A stretch of DNA of 64,000 bases from Streptomyces sp. NBC_00154. GTDB lineage: Bacteria; Actinomycetota; Actinomycetes; Streptomycetales; Streptomycetaceae. Location of the stretch: contig NZ_JAPEMI010000001.1 in assembly GCF_026342835.1 (NCBI RefSeq), positions 6,392,501-6,456,500 on the forward strand, given 5' to 3'. Shown piece after piece: positions 50,623 through 59,279 of the stretch. The position numbers and the translations under genes were made by a program. The stretch's first letter is position 1; every line of letters begins with the position of its first letter. A model generated the notes under the pieces. The model ran no database searches and was not told where the DNA came from. It saw only the letters and a program-made list of their open reading frames with translations.

Positions 50623-51780
50623 TCAGATACCCGTGTCGAGCAGCTTCGCGGCCCTGCCGATGGAGGACGGCATGAGATGGCGGTAGCTGCGATACGTCAC
50701 CTCGATGGACTTGTGGCCCATCCACTCCGCAACATCTGTGATCGGAATACCCATGGCCAGGCAATTGGAAGCGAAGAAGTGGCGCAGGCTGTACATGGTG
50801 TAGCCCGCAGTTATGCCAGCGGCGCGCAAAACCTTTTGCCATTTGTGGCGGAACGCATTTCCGCTGTAGTACGGGCTGCCGCCGACACCAGCCCCGCCAC
50901 GACCGCCATTAGTCAGTAGGTACCCCTGTGAATCCGCAGGGTGTGTTTCCGTAAATTGCATCAAGTACGCGCGTGTCTTCGCGGGCATCGGCGTCTCGCG
51001 GAACTCGCCCCAGTTCCGGTGTTTGAGTGGCACCGGTACACGTTGGCGCCCATGGATCTGGTCGTTGATCCGGTAAACGTCCTGCGAGACGAGCCCGTTG
51101 ACGTTCGTGGCGTGTGCCTCGCCATTCCGTAGACCGCAGCCCGACATCATCTCCATGACAAGGCGCAGGTCTTCGTCGTGTGCGTGGTGCCGGATGAGGT
51201 TGAGCTCCTCCAGCGTCGGGATCACGATGTCCTTGCGCTGATGGTCCGGTGGCGTAGCGTCCATGAACGGGTCCAGCGTCAGGGCGCCTCGACGTCGCGC
51301 AGAGTTGATGACCAGCCGCAGGACCTTGTACGCGTTCACCTGCGCCGCGCTGCCGATGTCGTCGAGCATCATGTCGCCGACGAAGTTGTCCACGGTGCTC
51401 GCGGTAAAGGTGCCGATCTTGCGCGAGCCCAGGCGGGGCGCGATGTGTACCGTAAGCGCCCGCTCGTAGCTCTCGACGCTGTTGTCCTTGAGCCCACGAG
51501 CTCGGTGGCTGATCCAATTGGAGGCGAAGTCCTCAAGGCTCTGGGCGGCGATCTTCTCGCCGTCGGAAGGGCCGGCCTTCTGCGCTCCCTTCTTCGACTG
51601 ATACAGCTCCGTGAGCCTGGCTGTCGCCTTGTCCTGTGTCCCGTAGCCCGACTCCTCACGCTGCTTGCCGGCCGCGTCCCTGTAGCGGATCTTGTATGGG
51701 TGCGGGCACCGGGTCGGTGCCTTGCAGGTGCACTCCTTGAAGAACGTGCCCATGCCGCGTGCGAGGGTCCTGGCTGCCAT
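50623..51780 (-). CDS. Tyrosine integrase, intact
   Basis: 385 aa from ATG 51780 (MAARTLARGMGTFFKEC); ATG 51753 is also possible. It has an N-terminal arm region with CTCKAPTRCPHPY, a SAM-like core-binding domain (about 85-180), and a complete catalytic domain: SGCGLRNGEA (Arg), MYSLRHFFAS (HxxR-type), AEWMGHKS (His) and TYRSYRHLM (Tyr). Length is normal. Its 5' end lies about 80 bp from the point where homology to the truncated FUSC gene begins, so the FUSC gene was probably its target. It is the only integrase in the window that looks functional. Confidence 0.88.
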   Translation of the reverse strand: MAARTLARGMGTFFKECTCKAPTRCPHPYKIRYRDAAGKQREESGYGTQDKATARLTELYQSKKGAQKAGPSDGEKIAAQSLEDFASNWISHRARGLKDNSVESYERALTVHIAPRLGSRKIGTFTASTVDNFVGDMMLDDIGSAAQVNAYKVLRLVINSARRRGALTLDPFMDATPPDHQRKDIVIPTLEELNLIRHHAHDEDLRLVMEMMSGCGLRNGEAHATNVNGLVSQDVYRINDQIHGRQRVPVPLKHRNWGEFRETPMPAKTRAYLMQFTETHPADSQGYLLTNGGRGGAGVGGSPYYSGNAFRHKWQKVLRAAGITAGYTMYSLRHFFASNCLAMGIPITDVAEWMGHKSIEVTYRSYRHLMPSSIGRAAKLLDTGI

Positions 51781-51855
51781 GTACTGACTCCGTACTCGTG
51801 CTGACGTTTTGCTGACCCCGGGGGCGTCAGTATGGCGCTGACCTGCGGCCGCGCC

Positions 51856-51900
51856 TAACGAACAGCATTCATGGCGTTCTTCATGGCGCAGTTCCTGCAC
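51856..51900. other. Putative attachment junction in a FUSC gene
   Basis: Homology to FUSC coding sequence starts abruptly here: the frame reads stop-R-T-A then FMAFFMAQFLHAVPGQLPEL. The TAA at 51856-51858 is just before the homologous part. The 5' end of an intact integrase is adjacent. The same codons in the complete FUSC gene are at 49250-49300, with blocks such as CAGTTCCTGCAC shared. Confidence 0.5.
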
Positions 51901-53019
51901 GCCGTTCCGGGCCAGCTGCCCGAGCTGTACGCCGCCGTCGCGCTCTCCCTCGTCACCTCATCGACCGTCCGCTTCGGTCTCTGGTGCTACGAACGGCGAC
52001 TGCCGGTGCCTGTCGTGCCGGCACTTCACGGCGGCAGCGGTCTGGCCCGCACGACCACGCGTCAGGCGATCCAGGCGACCGCTGCCGCTGCCTTCGCACT
52101 GGGCGTGGGGCAGCTTCTCTCCGCGGACCGCTGGTACTGGGCCGTCGGCACCGTCTGGTGGATTTTCGTGAACACCGCCTCGCGGGGCGAGACGCTGGTC
52201 CGCGGCTTCCGCCGGGTCCTCGGCACGGTGGTCGGCATCGTCGTCGGGCTGCTGGTCGCCGTCCCGCTGCACGGAGACACGGCTCTCACCGCCGTCCTCG
52301 TCGCCCTCTGCGTCTTCGGGATCTTCTACACCGCCGCTGTCTCCTACAGCTGGATGGTCTTCTTCGTGACCGTGATGGCCGGACTGCTCTACGGGCTGCT
52401 CGGTGTACTGAACCCGGGACTCCTCGTCCTGCGGCTCACGGAGACCGGGGCCGGAGCTCTCGGGGCGGCGCTCGCCGTCGTCCTCGTGCTGCCCGTCAGC
52501 CTCCACGCGACCACCGATGCCTGGATCCAGCGGGCGCTGCGCTGTGTGCACGCGTGTACCGCCGAGGCCGCCGCGCGCCTCGCCGGCTCCCCGACCGCCG
52601 ACCCCGCCCCGCGCGTGACCGAACTGGAGGCGCTGCTCGGCCGGGTCCGGCTCTCGCTCGCCCCGCTGGTGCACCCCCTCAACCCGCTACGGGCCCGCAA
52701 GGCGCGCGCCCGGCAGGTGCTCGTACTGCTCGACCTCTGCGCACGCGAGGTGCGCGGCCTCGCCGCGGTGGCCGCCGACCCGGACGCCTCGCACGACGCC
52801 AGGCTCGACGCCGCCTGCCGTCGGGTCGAGGCCGCGGTGCTGGCTCTGGCGCAGCCCCGTCCGGTCCGTACGGAACTGCTTGCCGCGCCCGCGCAGGCGC
52901 CGCACCACCACCCCGGCGCGGAGGCCGCGCTCACGCATCTGCACGCCCTGGAGGGGGCCCTCACAGAGCTGGCCGCACCCCTGCACACCTCGCCGCGGTC
53001 CCCGCTCGTCCCCGCCTGA
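51871..53019 (+). pseudogene. FUSC-type membrane protein, 5'-truncated
   Basis: 382 codons from ATG 51871. They correspond to residues from about 135 to the end of the complete FUSC gene at 48848, missing the first membrane block. The remaining core is intact: RWYWAVGTVWWIFVN, GETLVRGFRRVLGTVVGI and a long helical C-terminus. Codon use is more C-ending than in the complete copy and resembles the downstream chromosome, so this is probably the native gene whose 5' end was displaced by integration. Any product would lack half its membrane region; translation from the ATG is possible but its function is doubtful. Confidence 0.7.
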
Positions 53020-53153
53020 CCTGCGGCTCCGCGGAGGAGGCCGACGACGTCGCGGCCCTGGTCTAGACCGCAGAGGGTGCACTGCTACCGTCGCCCCGGG
53101 AGATCGCGACGGCCCGGACCGTGGCGATCAGTCGGCGGAGAGGGGCAGCAGCG

Positions 53154-54221
53154 GTGAGCAGCAACGGTGCCGGACGGGCATTCATCGGGTCGTTCACGTC
53201 GGCGGGCGGGCGGGGAGTCACCGTCGCCGCAGTGGACGGGGAGACCGGGGCGCTGACCGTCCTCGGTGCGACGGACGCCGTCCCCGATCCCTCGTATCTG
53301 GTCCTGGGGCCCGGCCCCGGATCCGGCTTCACCGCCCTCTACGCGGTCAGTGAGACGGAGAGCGGCGCGGCCGCCGCGCTCGACATCACCGGCGATGTGC
53401 CGCAGCCCCTCGGTGAGATACGGCCGGTGGAGGGCGACGGCCCCACACATCTGGCAATCGCCGGCGGCCATCTGATCACCGCCAACTACGGCTCCGGCAG
53501 CGTCACCGCCCTCCCGGTGCGCGCGGACGGATCGCTGGGCGTCGCCGCTTCCGTGCTCCAGCACGAGGGCAGCGGTCCGCGTACCGACCGCCAGCACGCC
53601 CCGCACGCCCACCAGGTGCAGCCCGACCCGTCGGGGAACTGGGTGCTGAGCGTGGACCTCGGGACCGACTCGATACGGATCTGCGCCCTCGACCCGAGCA
53701 GCGGGACGCTGCGCCTGCACGGCGAGACCGCGCTGCGGCCGGGCACCGGACCGCGGCATCTGGCCTTCCACCCCGCGGGCGCGCACGCCTACGTCCTGAA
53801 CGAGCTCGAACCGACCGTCACCGTCTGCCGCTGGGACCCGGCCACCGGAGTCCTCGAACCGGTCGCCGAGACAGCCGTCGTGCCCGAGGACGTGGTCGCC
53901 GACCCCGAGGCCGTCGTCTACCCGTCCGCGGTGGTCGTCTCGTACGACGGACGGTTCCTCTGGGCCGCGAACAGGGGGCACGACAGCATCGCCGTCCTCG
54001 CTCTCGACGCATCGGGCGAGAAGGCGTCCCTGGTCACGAACGTGGGCTGCGGTGGCCACTGGCCGCGCGACCTGGCCCTCGACCCCACCGGCCAGCGGCT
54101 CTACGCGGCCAATGAGCGGGCCGGGAACGTCAGCTGGTTCGCCGTCGACGCGACGACCGGCATCCCGTGCCACAGGGGCTCCCTGACGGCTCCAGCGGCC
54201 TCCTGCGTCGTCTTCGGCTGA
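53154..54221 (+). CDS. Lactonase family protein (6-phosphogluconolactonase-type beta-propeller)
   Basis: 355 aa from GTG 53154, with GGAGAGGGG upstream; an earlier in-frame GTG at 53121 is less likely. A seven-bladed propeller pattern runs throughout: GDGPTHLAIAGGHLITANYG, QVQPDPSGNWVLSVDLGTD, GPRHLAFHPAGAHAYVLNEL and PRDLALDPTGQRLYAANERA. This matches Pgl/YbhE-type lactonases that hydrolyse 6-phosphogluconolactone. Cytosolic, with no signal peptide. The family also includes non-Pgl lactonases, so the substrate is uncertain. A strong two-way terminator follows. Confidence 0.8.
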   Translation: MSSNGAGRAFIGSFTSAGGRGVTVAAVDGETGALTVLGATDAVPDPSYLVLGPGPGSGFTALYAVSETESGAAAALDITGDVPQPLGEIRPVEGDGPTHLAIAGGHLITANYGSGSVTALPVRADGSLGVAASVLQHEGSGPRTDRQHAPHAHQVQPDPSGNWVLSVDLGTDSIRICALDPSSGTLRLHGETALRPGTGPRHLAFHPAGAHAYVLNELEPTVTVCRWDPATGVLEPVAETAVVPEDVVADPEAVVYPSAVVVSYDGRFLWAANRGHDSIAVLALDASGEKASLVTNVGCGGHWPRDLALDPTGQRLYAANERAGNVSWFAVDATTGIPCHRGSLTAPAASCVVFG

Positions 54222-54287
54222 CGCGGACCGACCGCACGACCGAGCAGCGCGCAGCACACATCACAGAGCACGCGTCCACACAGCACA

Positions 54288-54332
54288 CAGCGGGGCCCGC
54301 ACCGGTCGAATCCTCCGGTACGGGCCCCGCTG
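54288..54332. terminator. Bidirectional terminator
   Basis: CAGCGGGGCCCG (54288-54299) pairs with CGGGCCCCGCTG (54321-54332), with an inner ACCGG/CCGGT stem. It lies between two converging genes. Confidence 0.8.
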
Positions 54333-54348
54333 CTCTGTGCCTGCCAGG

Positions 54349-55272
54349 TCAGAAGGCCTGGGCCCCCTGCGGCGTTCCAGGGGCGATGCCCAGCGCCGTC
54401 ATGTACATCGACAGCACGAGCTTGCCGATCGCCGGGTACGCACCGAGCGGCTCGGCCGTCGCGCAGCCCGCCTCCTTCGCGGCGGCGTCCAGCAGCCCCT
54501 CCGCGATCTCGGGACCCACCAGGTACGGCGCCAGGGCCAGCTGCACCGAACCGGAGCCCGTCAGCTGCTCGGCGATCGACGCGACCGAACCCTCGACGTC
54601 GAGGGCCGCGGCCATCACCGGCACCGCGAGCCGGGCAGCCAGCAGCATGCCGGTGATCCCGGCGGCCTGCACGGCCTCCTCGCCACCCACGGTGGCCAGC
54701 ACGATGCCGTCGGCGGCCGTGGCCACGGTGAACAGCCTGGCGCGGTCGGCGCGGGCCAGACCGGCCTCGGAGAGGCGTACGTGCAGCGCCTCGGCGAGCA
54801 GCGGGTGCGGACCGAGCACATCGGTCAGCTCGACCTGCGCGCGGCTGTCCATGACGGCTTGGCGTATCCGCCGGATCAGGGCGCTGTCCGGTCCGGCGAG
54901 CAGCGGCACCACGACGGCGGCCGGCCCCTCGGGCTCGGCGACCTCACGGCCTGCGGCCTTCGCCTGCTCGTAGCGCGCGATGCGCTCGGCGGCAGCGTGC
55001 GCGAGCACGGAGGCGAGCGTGGGGTATTCGGCGTCGTCGCCGTCGAGATAACCGATCCGTGCGTTGAGACCGGGCAGCTCGGACCGGGCAATGCTGATGA
55101 CCTCTTCGGCCAGGCTGCGGGTGGCCGCCGAGGGGGTACCGGGAACGGCAAGAACGAGCGCGGCAGCGCCCTCAGGTGCGACCACGGGCTCCGGGCGGCG
55201 GTGCCGTCCGGACTGGCGAGGTCGCGGCATTCGTACAGGCAGGCCGGAAGCGGGCCCAGTGGGGGTGCTCAT
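54349..55272 (-). CDS. CbiX-like sirohydrochlorin chelatase family protein
   Basis: 307 aa starting MSTPTGPASGLPVRMPRPRQ. After a basic, low-complexity N-terminus, two similar chelatase half-domains follow: SLAEEVISIARSELPGLNAR with PAAVVVPLLAG, then LGPHPLLAEALHVRLSEAG and QLALAPYLVG. These fit the CbiX/SirB chelatase fold that inserts metal into sirohydrochlorin. The first conserved histidine of canonical CbiX (HGS) reads VPGTPS here, as in many Streptomyces homologues, while the His in LGPHPLL is present. Enzymatic activity is likely but not certain. Confidence 0.75.
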   Translation of the reverse strand: MSTPTGPASGLPVRMPRPRQSGRHRRPEPVVAPEGAAALVLAVPGTPSAATRSLAEEVISIARSELPGLNARIGYLDGDDAEYPTLASVLAHAAAERIARYEQAKAAGREVAEPEGPAAVVVPLLAGPDSALIRRIRQAVMDSRAQVELTDVLGPHPLLAEALHVRLSEAGLARADRARLFTVATAADGIVLATVGGEEAVQAAGITGMLLAARLAVPVMAAALDVEGSVASIAEQLTGSGSVQLALAPYLVGPEIAEGLLDAAAKEAGCATAEPLGAYPAIGKLVLSMYMTALGIAPGTPQGAQAF

Positions 55273-55391
55273 GGCGCCGCATGCTACTGGTTTTGGGTGC
55301 CCCTCTGTTCGGGGAGGGCCCAGTCGGGCGTTATCTGTCCGCTTTTATCCGATGAATGGCTTACCTGCCAACTGCCCTGCTCTGTCGGTCC

Positions 55392-56423
55392 TTACCGGCC
55401 CTCCTGTCCAGGCCCGTAGGCGGGTACGAACAGCATCGTCGGGTGCAGCGGCAACCGCAGATCACCGGTGGCCAGCGCCTCGGCGATGCGTAGCGAACCG
55501 GTCAGCGGATCACCCGAACCGGGGACCGTCCGCGCCTGCGGCAGTTGCCGGGCGAGCTCTTCGCGCAACGGTACGAGGAGCGGGTCGCCCATCCTGAACA
55601 AGCCACCGGTCAGGGCCACTTCGCACGGCTCGTCGTCCGCCCCGAGCTGCGGGCACACCGCCGCGGCCGCCTCCGCGATATGTCCGGCGGCGTCCCGCAG
55701 GATGCCCGCGGCGACCGGATCGTCCCCGGCGCACGCGGCGACCTCGGGGGCGAACGAGGCCAGCAGCGCGGGCCGGTCGGTGCGCGGATAGAGCACGCCG
55801 GGCATATCCGCCGCCGGACCGAACACCGCTTCCAGGCGGGCCAGCAGCGCGGCCGATCCGCCGCGCCGCCCGTCATGTGCGCGCATGGCGGCATCGAGGC
55901 CGGCCCGGCCGATCCAGGCGCCGCCGCCGCTGTCGCCCAGCAGGTGACCCCAGCCGTCGGCCCGGCGCCAGCTCGTCAGATCCGTGCCCAGCGCGATCAT
56001 GCCCGTGCCGCCGGCGACGACCGCCCCCGGCCGTTGTCCGACCGCTCCGGCGTACGCGGTCACCGCATCGGCGGCCAGCGCCAGCAGCCGTACCCCGAGC
56101 GCGCTCTCCAGGGCCCCTGGAAGCTCGGCGCGCAGCTGGTCCCCCAGCGTCGCCATGCCGGCGGCGCCGATCGCCACGGCGGCGATGGTGGCGCCTTCGG
56201 CGGCCCGGTCCTGCTCTCCTGCCTGGGCGCGCAGCTCCCGGGTGGCGGGAAGCAGCTGTTCCAGCAGGTGTCCGGCATCGATCCCGGCCGGTCCGGTACG
56301 CACCGGTGCGGCGCAGACCACGGTGGCCACCGGCTTCGCGGCCCCGACCACGCCGAGCGCCACCCGCAATCCCGAACCGCCCGAGTCCACCCCGAGGACG
56401 TACGGTCCCGCGGCGGCGGTCAC
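55392..56423 (-). CDS. N-acetylglucosamine kinase, BadF/BadG/BcrA ATPase family
   Basis: 343 aa starting MTAAAGPYVLGVDSGGSGLR. The phosphate-binding segment VLGVDSGGSG, the adenosine motif LTGGLFRMGDPLL and the middle GAVVAGGTGMIALG are those of the ASKHA superfamily, and WGHLLGDSGGGAWIGRAGLD is typical of N-acetylglucosamine kinases. It would phosphorylate GlcNAc for cell-wall recycling or chitin use. Its start overlaps the stop of the uracil-DNA glycosylase gene by ATGA, so they are coupled. Confidence 0.85.
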   Translation of the reverse strand: MTAAAGPYVLGVDSGGSGLRVALGVVGAAKPVATVVCAAPVRTGPAGIDAGHLLEQLLPATRELRAQAGEQDRAAEGATIAAVAIGAAGMATLGDQLRAELPGALESALGVRLLALAADAVTAYAGAVGQRPGAVVAGGTGMIALGTDLTSWRRADGWGHLLGDSGGGAWIGRAGLDAAMRAHDGRRGGSAALLARLEAVFGPAADMPGVLYPRTDRPALLASFAPEVAACAGDDPVAAGILRDAAGHIAEAAAAVCPQLGADDEPCEVALTGGLFRMGDPLLVPLREELARQLPQARTVPGSGDPLTGSLRIAEALATGDLRLPLHPTMLFVPAYGPGQEGR

Positions 56424-57097
56424 GGCAGCCGCCAGTCGACCGGTTGCGCTCCCTGGCGCTCCAGCAGTTCATCGGCCCGGCTGAACGGCCGCGAGCCGAA
56501 GAACCCGCGGTCCGCGGACATGGGGGAGGGATGCGAGGACTCGATCGCCGGGAAGTCGCCCAGCAACGGCCTCAGATTCCGGGCGTCACGCCCCCACAGG
56601 ATCGACACCAGCGGTGTGCCCCGCGCCACCAGCGCCCGGATCGCCTGCTCGGTCACTTCCTCCCAGCCCTTGCCGCGGTGCGCCGCGGGCCGACGGGGCG
56701 CCGTGGTCAGTGCCCTGTTGAGCAGCAGCACCCCCTGCCGGGTCCAGGGCGTCAGGTCGCCGTTGGACGGTCGGGGCAGTCCCAGATCCGTGTGCAGCTC
56801 CCGGTAGATGTTCTCCAGGCTGCCCGGCAGCGGCCGCACATCGGGCGCCACCGAGAAGCTCAGTCCCACCGCATGTCCCGGCGTCGGATACGGGTCCTGA
56901 CCGACGATCAGGACTCGCACCTCGTCGAAGGGCTGCTGAAACGCCCGCAGCACATTCGGCCCCGCGGGCAGGTAGGTACGCCCCGCGGCGATCTCCGCGC
57001 GCAGGAAGTCGCCCATCGCGGCGATGCGTTCGGCCACGGGGTCCAGGGCCTGAGCCCAGCCCGGTTCGATGATCTCTTTCAACGGTCTTGCTGCCAC
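56420..57097 (-). CDS. ung: Uracil-DNA glycosylase
   Basis: 225 aa from GTG 57097 (AARPLKEIIEPGWAQAL). The water-activating motif VLIVGQDPYPTPGHAVGLSF contains the catalytic Asp, and the DNA-intercalation loop SSHPSPMSADRGFFGSRPF is complete. Length and motif order are those of family 1 Ung, which removes uracil from DNA to start base-excision repair. The larger open frame extending to 57544 is a shadow of the next gene. Cotranscribed with the GlcNAc kinase gene. Confidence 0.95.
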   Translation of the reverse strand: MAARPLKEIIEPGWAQALDPVAERIAAMGDFLRAEIAAGRTYLPAGPNVLRAFQQPFDEVRVLIVGQDPYPTPGHAVGLSFSVAPDVRPLPGSLENIYRELHTDLGLPRPSNGDLTPWTRQGVLLLNRALTTAPRRPAAHRGKGWEEVTEQAIRALVARGTPLVSILWGRDARNLRPLLGDFPAIESSHPSPMSADRGFFGSRPFSRADELLERQGAQPVDWRLP

Positions 57098-57131
57098 GGG
57101 CCGCACTCTACTGCTCATACGACCGGACCGA

Positions 57132-58220
57132 TCAACCGCCGATGGCCGTCGCCCGAACGCAGAGAACGTCCGGCAGATGCGAGGCGAGCTGCTCCCAGCT
57201 GTCCCCGTCGTCCCTGCTCGCGTACACCTCGCCGTTGCGATTGCCGAAGTAGACCCCGGCCGGGTCGGCGTTGTCCGTACAGAGCGCGTCACGCAGCACC
57301 GTGCCGTAATGCGTCTCCTCGGGCAGTCCGGCGGACAGCGGCTCCCAGCTGTTGCCGGCGTCGCTCGTTCGGAACACCCGGCAGCGGTGCTCGGCCGGGA
57401 CGCGGTCGGCGTCGGCGTTGATCGGGAAGATGTACGCCGTCTGCGCCCGGTGCGGGTGGGCCGCAGCGGCGAAGCCGAAGTCGGACGGCAGCCCCTCGCC
57501 GATGTCCGTCCAGCTGTCCCCGGAGTCGTCGCTGCGGAACACACCCCAGTGGTTCTGCAGATAGAGCCGGTCCGGATCGACCGCGTCCCGGGCGACCTTG
57601 TGGACGCACTGACCGAACTCCGGGTTCGGATCCGGCAGGAAGACCGCCGACACCCCCTTGTTCGACGGGGCCCAGCTCGCGCCGCCGTCCTTGGTGCGGA
57701 ACACCCCGGCCGTGGAGACCGCGACGGTCACGTCCCGCGCATCCCTCGGATCGGTCAGGATCGTGTGGAGCCCCTCACCGCCCCCGCCCGGCACCCACTT
57801 CGAACGCGTCGGATGCTCCCACAGCGGGCGGACCAGCTCGAACGACTCCCCGCGGTCCTCCGAGCGGAAGAGCGCCGCCGGCTCCGTCCCCGCGTACACG
57901 ACGTCGGGCGCCTCGTCCCCCGCCGGGTGCAGCTGCCAGACACGCTCCAGCGAGGCGCCGGTGAACGACGGGAATTTCACCGCCGGTTGCTGCGGCTCGA
58001 CCCATGTCGCGCCCAGGTCGTCGGAGTGGAACACCGACGGCCCCCAGTGCGCACTGTCCCCTCCGACCAGCAGCCGGGGCGCCGGACCGCGGGTGTCGAT
58101 GGCGATCGAGTAGATCGCCTGCGCATTGAAGTGCGGAGCGCCGAACTCCCAGGCGCCACCACGCCTTCGGCCGATGAAAAGTCCTTTACGGGTTCCCACA
58201 GTGAGCAGTACGTCGGTCAT
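57132..58220 (-). CDS. BNR-repeat / sialidase-like propeller protein
   Basis: 362 aa from ATG 58220 (MTDVLLTVGTRKGLFIGRRR). Repeated Asp-box-like units (SDDLGATWVEP, SEDRGESFELV, KDGGASWAPS, SDDSGDSWTDIG, SDAGNSWEPL, RDDGDSWEQL) define a BNR propeller, as in exo-alpha-sialidases and photosystem-assembly Ycf48-like proteins. There is no signal peptide. The catalytic triad of sialidases is not evident, so a structural or unknown enzymatic role is more likely. Next to ung on the same strand and divergent from the cupin gene. Confidence 0.75.
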   Translation of the reverse strand: MTDVLLTVGTRKGLFIGRRRGGAWEFGAPHFNAQAIYSIAIDTRGPAPRLLVGGDSAHWGPSVFHSDDLGATWVEPQQPAVKFPSFTGASLERVWQLHPAGDEAPDVVYAGTEPAALFRSEDRGESFELVRPLWEHPTRSKWVPGGGGEGLHTILTDPRDARDVTVAVSTAGVFRTKDGGASWAPSNKGVSAVFLPDPNPEFGQCVHKVARDAVDPDRLYLQNHWGVFRSDDSGDSWTDIGEGLPSDFGFAAAAHPHRAQTAYIFPINADADRVPAEHRCRVFRTSDAGNSWEPLSAGLPEETHYGTVLRDALCTDNADPAGVYFGNRNGEVYASRDDGDSWEQLASHLPDVLCVRATAIGG

Positions 58221-58460
58221 GACCGACCCCTTCCGAAACGCCTTTGTCGCGGACACGGGCCAGTCTGCACCCGACCACTGACAGTGGTGTGCAGAGACGA
58301 TGTCTGTGCAGGTCGGACGGGGGTGGCGGGCGAAGGGCGAGCCTCTGGCAGGGGAGCTGCGACCGCATCCGCACGGGCCGTCTTGACCACCGTCCGGAGC
58401 GGGCCGTAGCGTGCGGCAGAAAGCGCTTGCCCCGTCGTCGATCCGGACCCAGGAGCACCC

Positions 58461-59177
58461 GTGGTGACCTTCGAAGGACTGCCCGGCGCCGTGGCCGTCT
58501 CCCACCTCAGGGTCTACGACTGGCCCACCGAGGACGGACTGCGCGGGGGTACGCCCCACCTCCACCTCACCTGTTCCGAGGGGTATGTGGTGGTCGGCGG
58601 AGCCGGCTCCGTGCAGACCCTCACCACGTCCGGCTTCCGGCAGACGCCCCTGACCGCCGGGTCCCTGGTGTGGTTCACCCCCGGCACGATCCACCGCCTC
58701 GTGAACGACGACGCCCTGCGCATCGTCGTCCTCATGCAGAACAGCGGACTGCCCGAAGCCGGGGACGCCGTTCTCACCCTGCCGCCCCGGTACCTGACGG
58801 ACACCGACACCTACCGCGCGGCGGCCGCACTCCCCGCCGACGCGGCAGAGCCGGAACAGGAACGCGCCGCCCGCGTCCGCCGCGATCTCGCCGTCGAGGG
58901 CTTTCTCGCGCTGCGCCGCGCCACCGAGGCCGGCGACCCCGAGCCGCTCGCCGCCTTCCACCGCGCGGCCGCCGCGCTCGTGAAGCACCGGACGGACGAC
59001 TGGCGGGGGCGCTGGGAACAGGGCGCCGCGGCCGCGTCCCGGGCAACCGGTGAACAGCTGGACTCCCTGGCGCAGGGGGACAGTGGCCATCTCGCCCGTG
59101 CCTGTGTGCACGCCGAACAGCCGTCGGCGTACCGAAAGTTCGGGATGTGCGGCCGTCTCGATGTCTACGGCGGCTGA
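58461..59177 (+). CDS. Cupin domain protein
   Basis: 238 aa from GTG 58461 with CAGGAGCACCC upstream. The cupin core is visible: HLHLTCSEGYVVVGGAGSV (metal-binding His-His with E) followed by GSLVWFTPGTIHRLVNDD (His near 73). The C-terminal 110 residues are helical. A conserved metal site is likely; the substrate is unknown. It is divergent from the BNR protein gene. Confidence 0.75.
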   Translation: MVTFEGLPGAVAVSHLRVYDWPTEDGLRGGTPHLHLTCSEGYVVVGGAGSVQTLTTSGFRQTPLTAGSLVWFTPGTIHRLVNDDALRIVVLMQNSGLPEAGDAVLTLPPRYLTDTDTYRAAAALPADAAEPEQERAARVRRDLAVEGFLALRRATEAGDPEPLAAFHRAAAALVKHRTDDWRGRWEQGAAAASRATGEQLDSLAQGDSGHLARACVHAEQPSAYRKFGMCGRLDVYGG

Positions 59178-59279
59178 TTCCACGGCGGGCGGCGGCGCAG
59201 GCCGTGCTCACCGGGTGCGACCGCAGCTGGTGGGCGCGTCCGTCGTGCTCCATGGCCTCCGTTGCTCCTGGTGGTGCGC

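Noticed and set aside
53121..53153. Earlier GTG start for the lactonase
   Set aside because: No ribosome binding site in front, and the added residues (MAISRRRGAAA) are outside the propeller; the GTG at 53154 has GGAGAGGGG upstream.
58414..58432. Palindrome AAGCGCTT before the cupin gene as a sugar-regulator operator
   Set aside because: The match is only 8 bp, lacks flanking symmetry of known CebR or MalR sites, and no regulator gene is adjacent.
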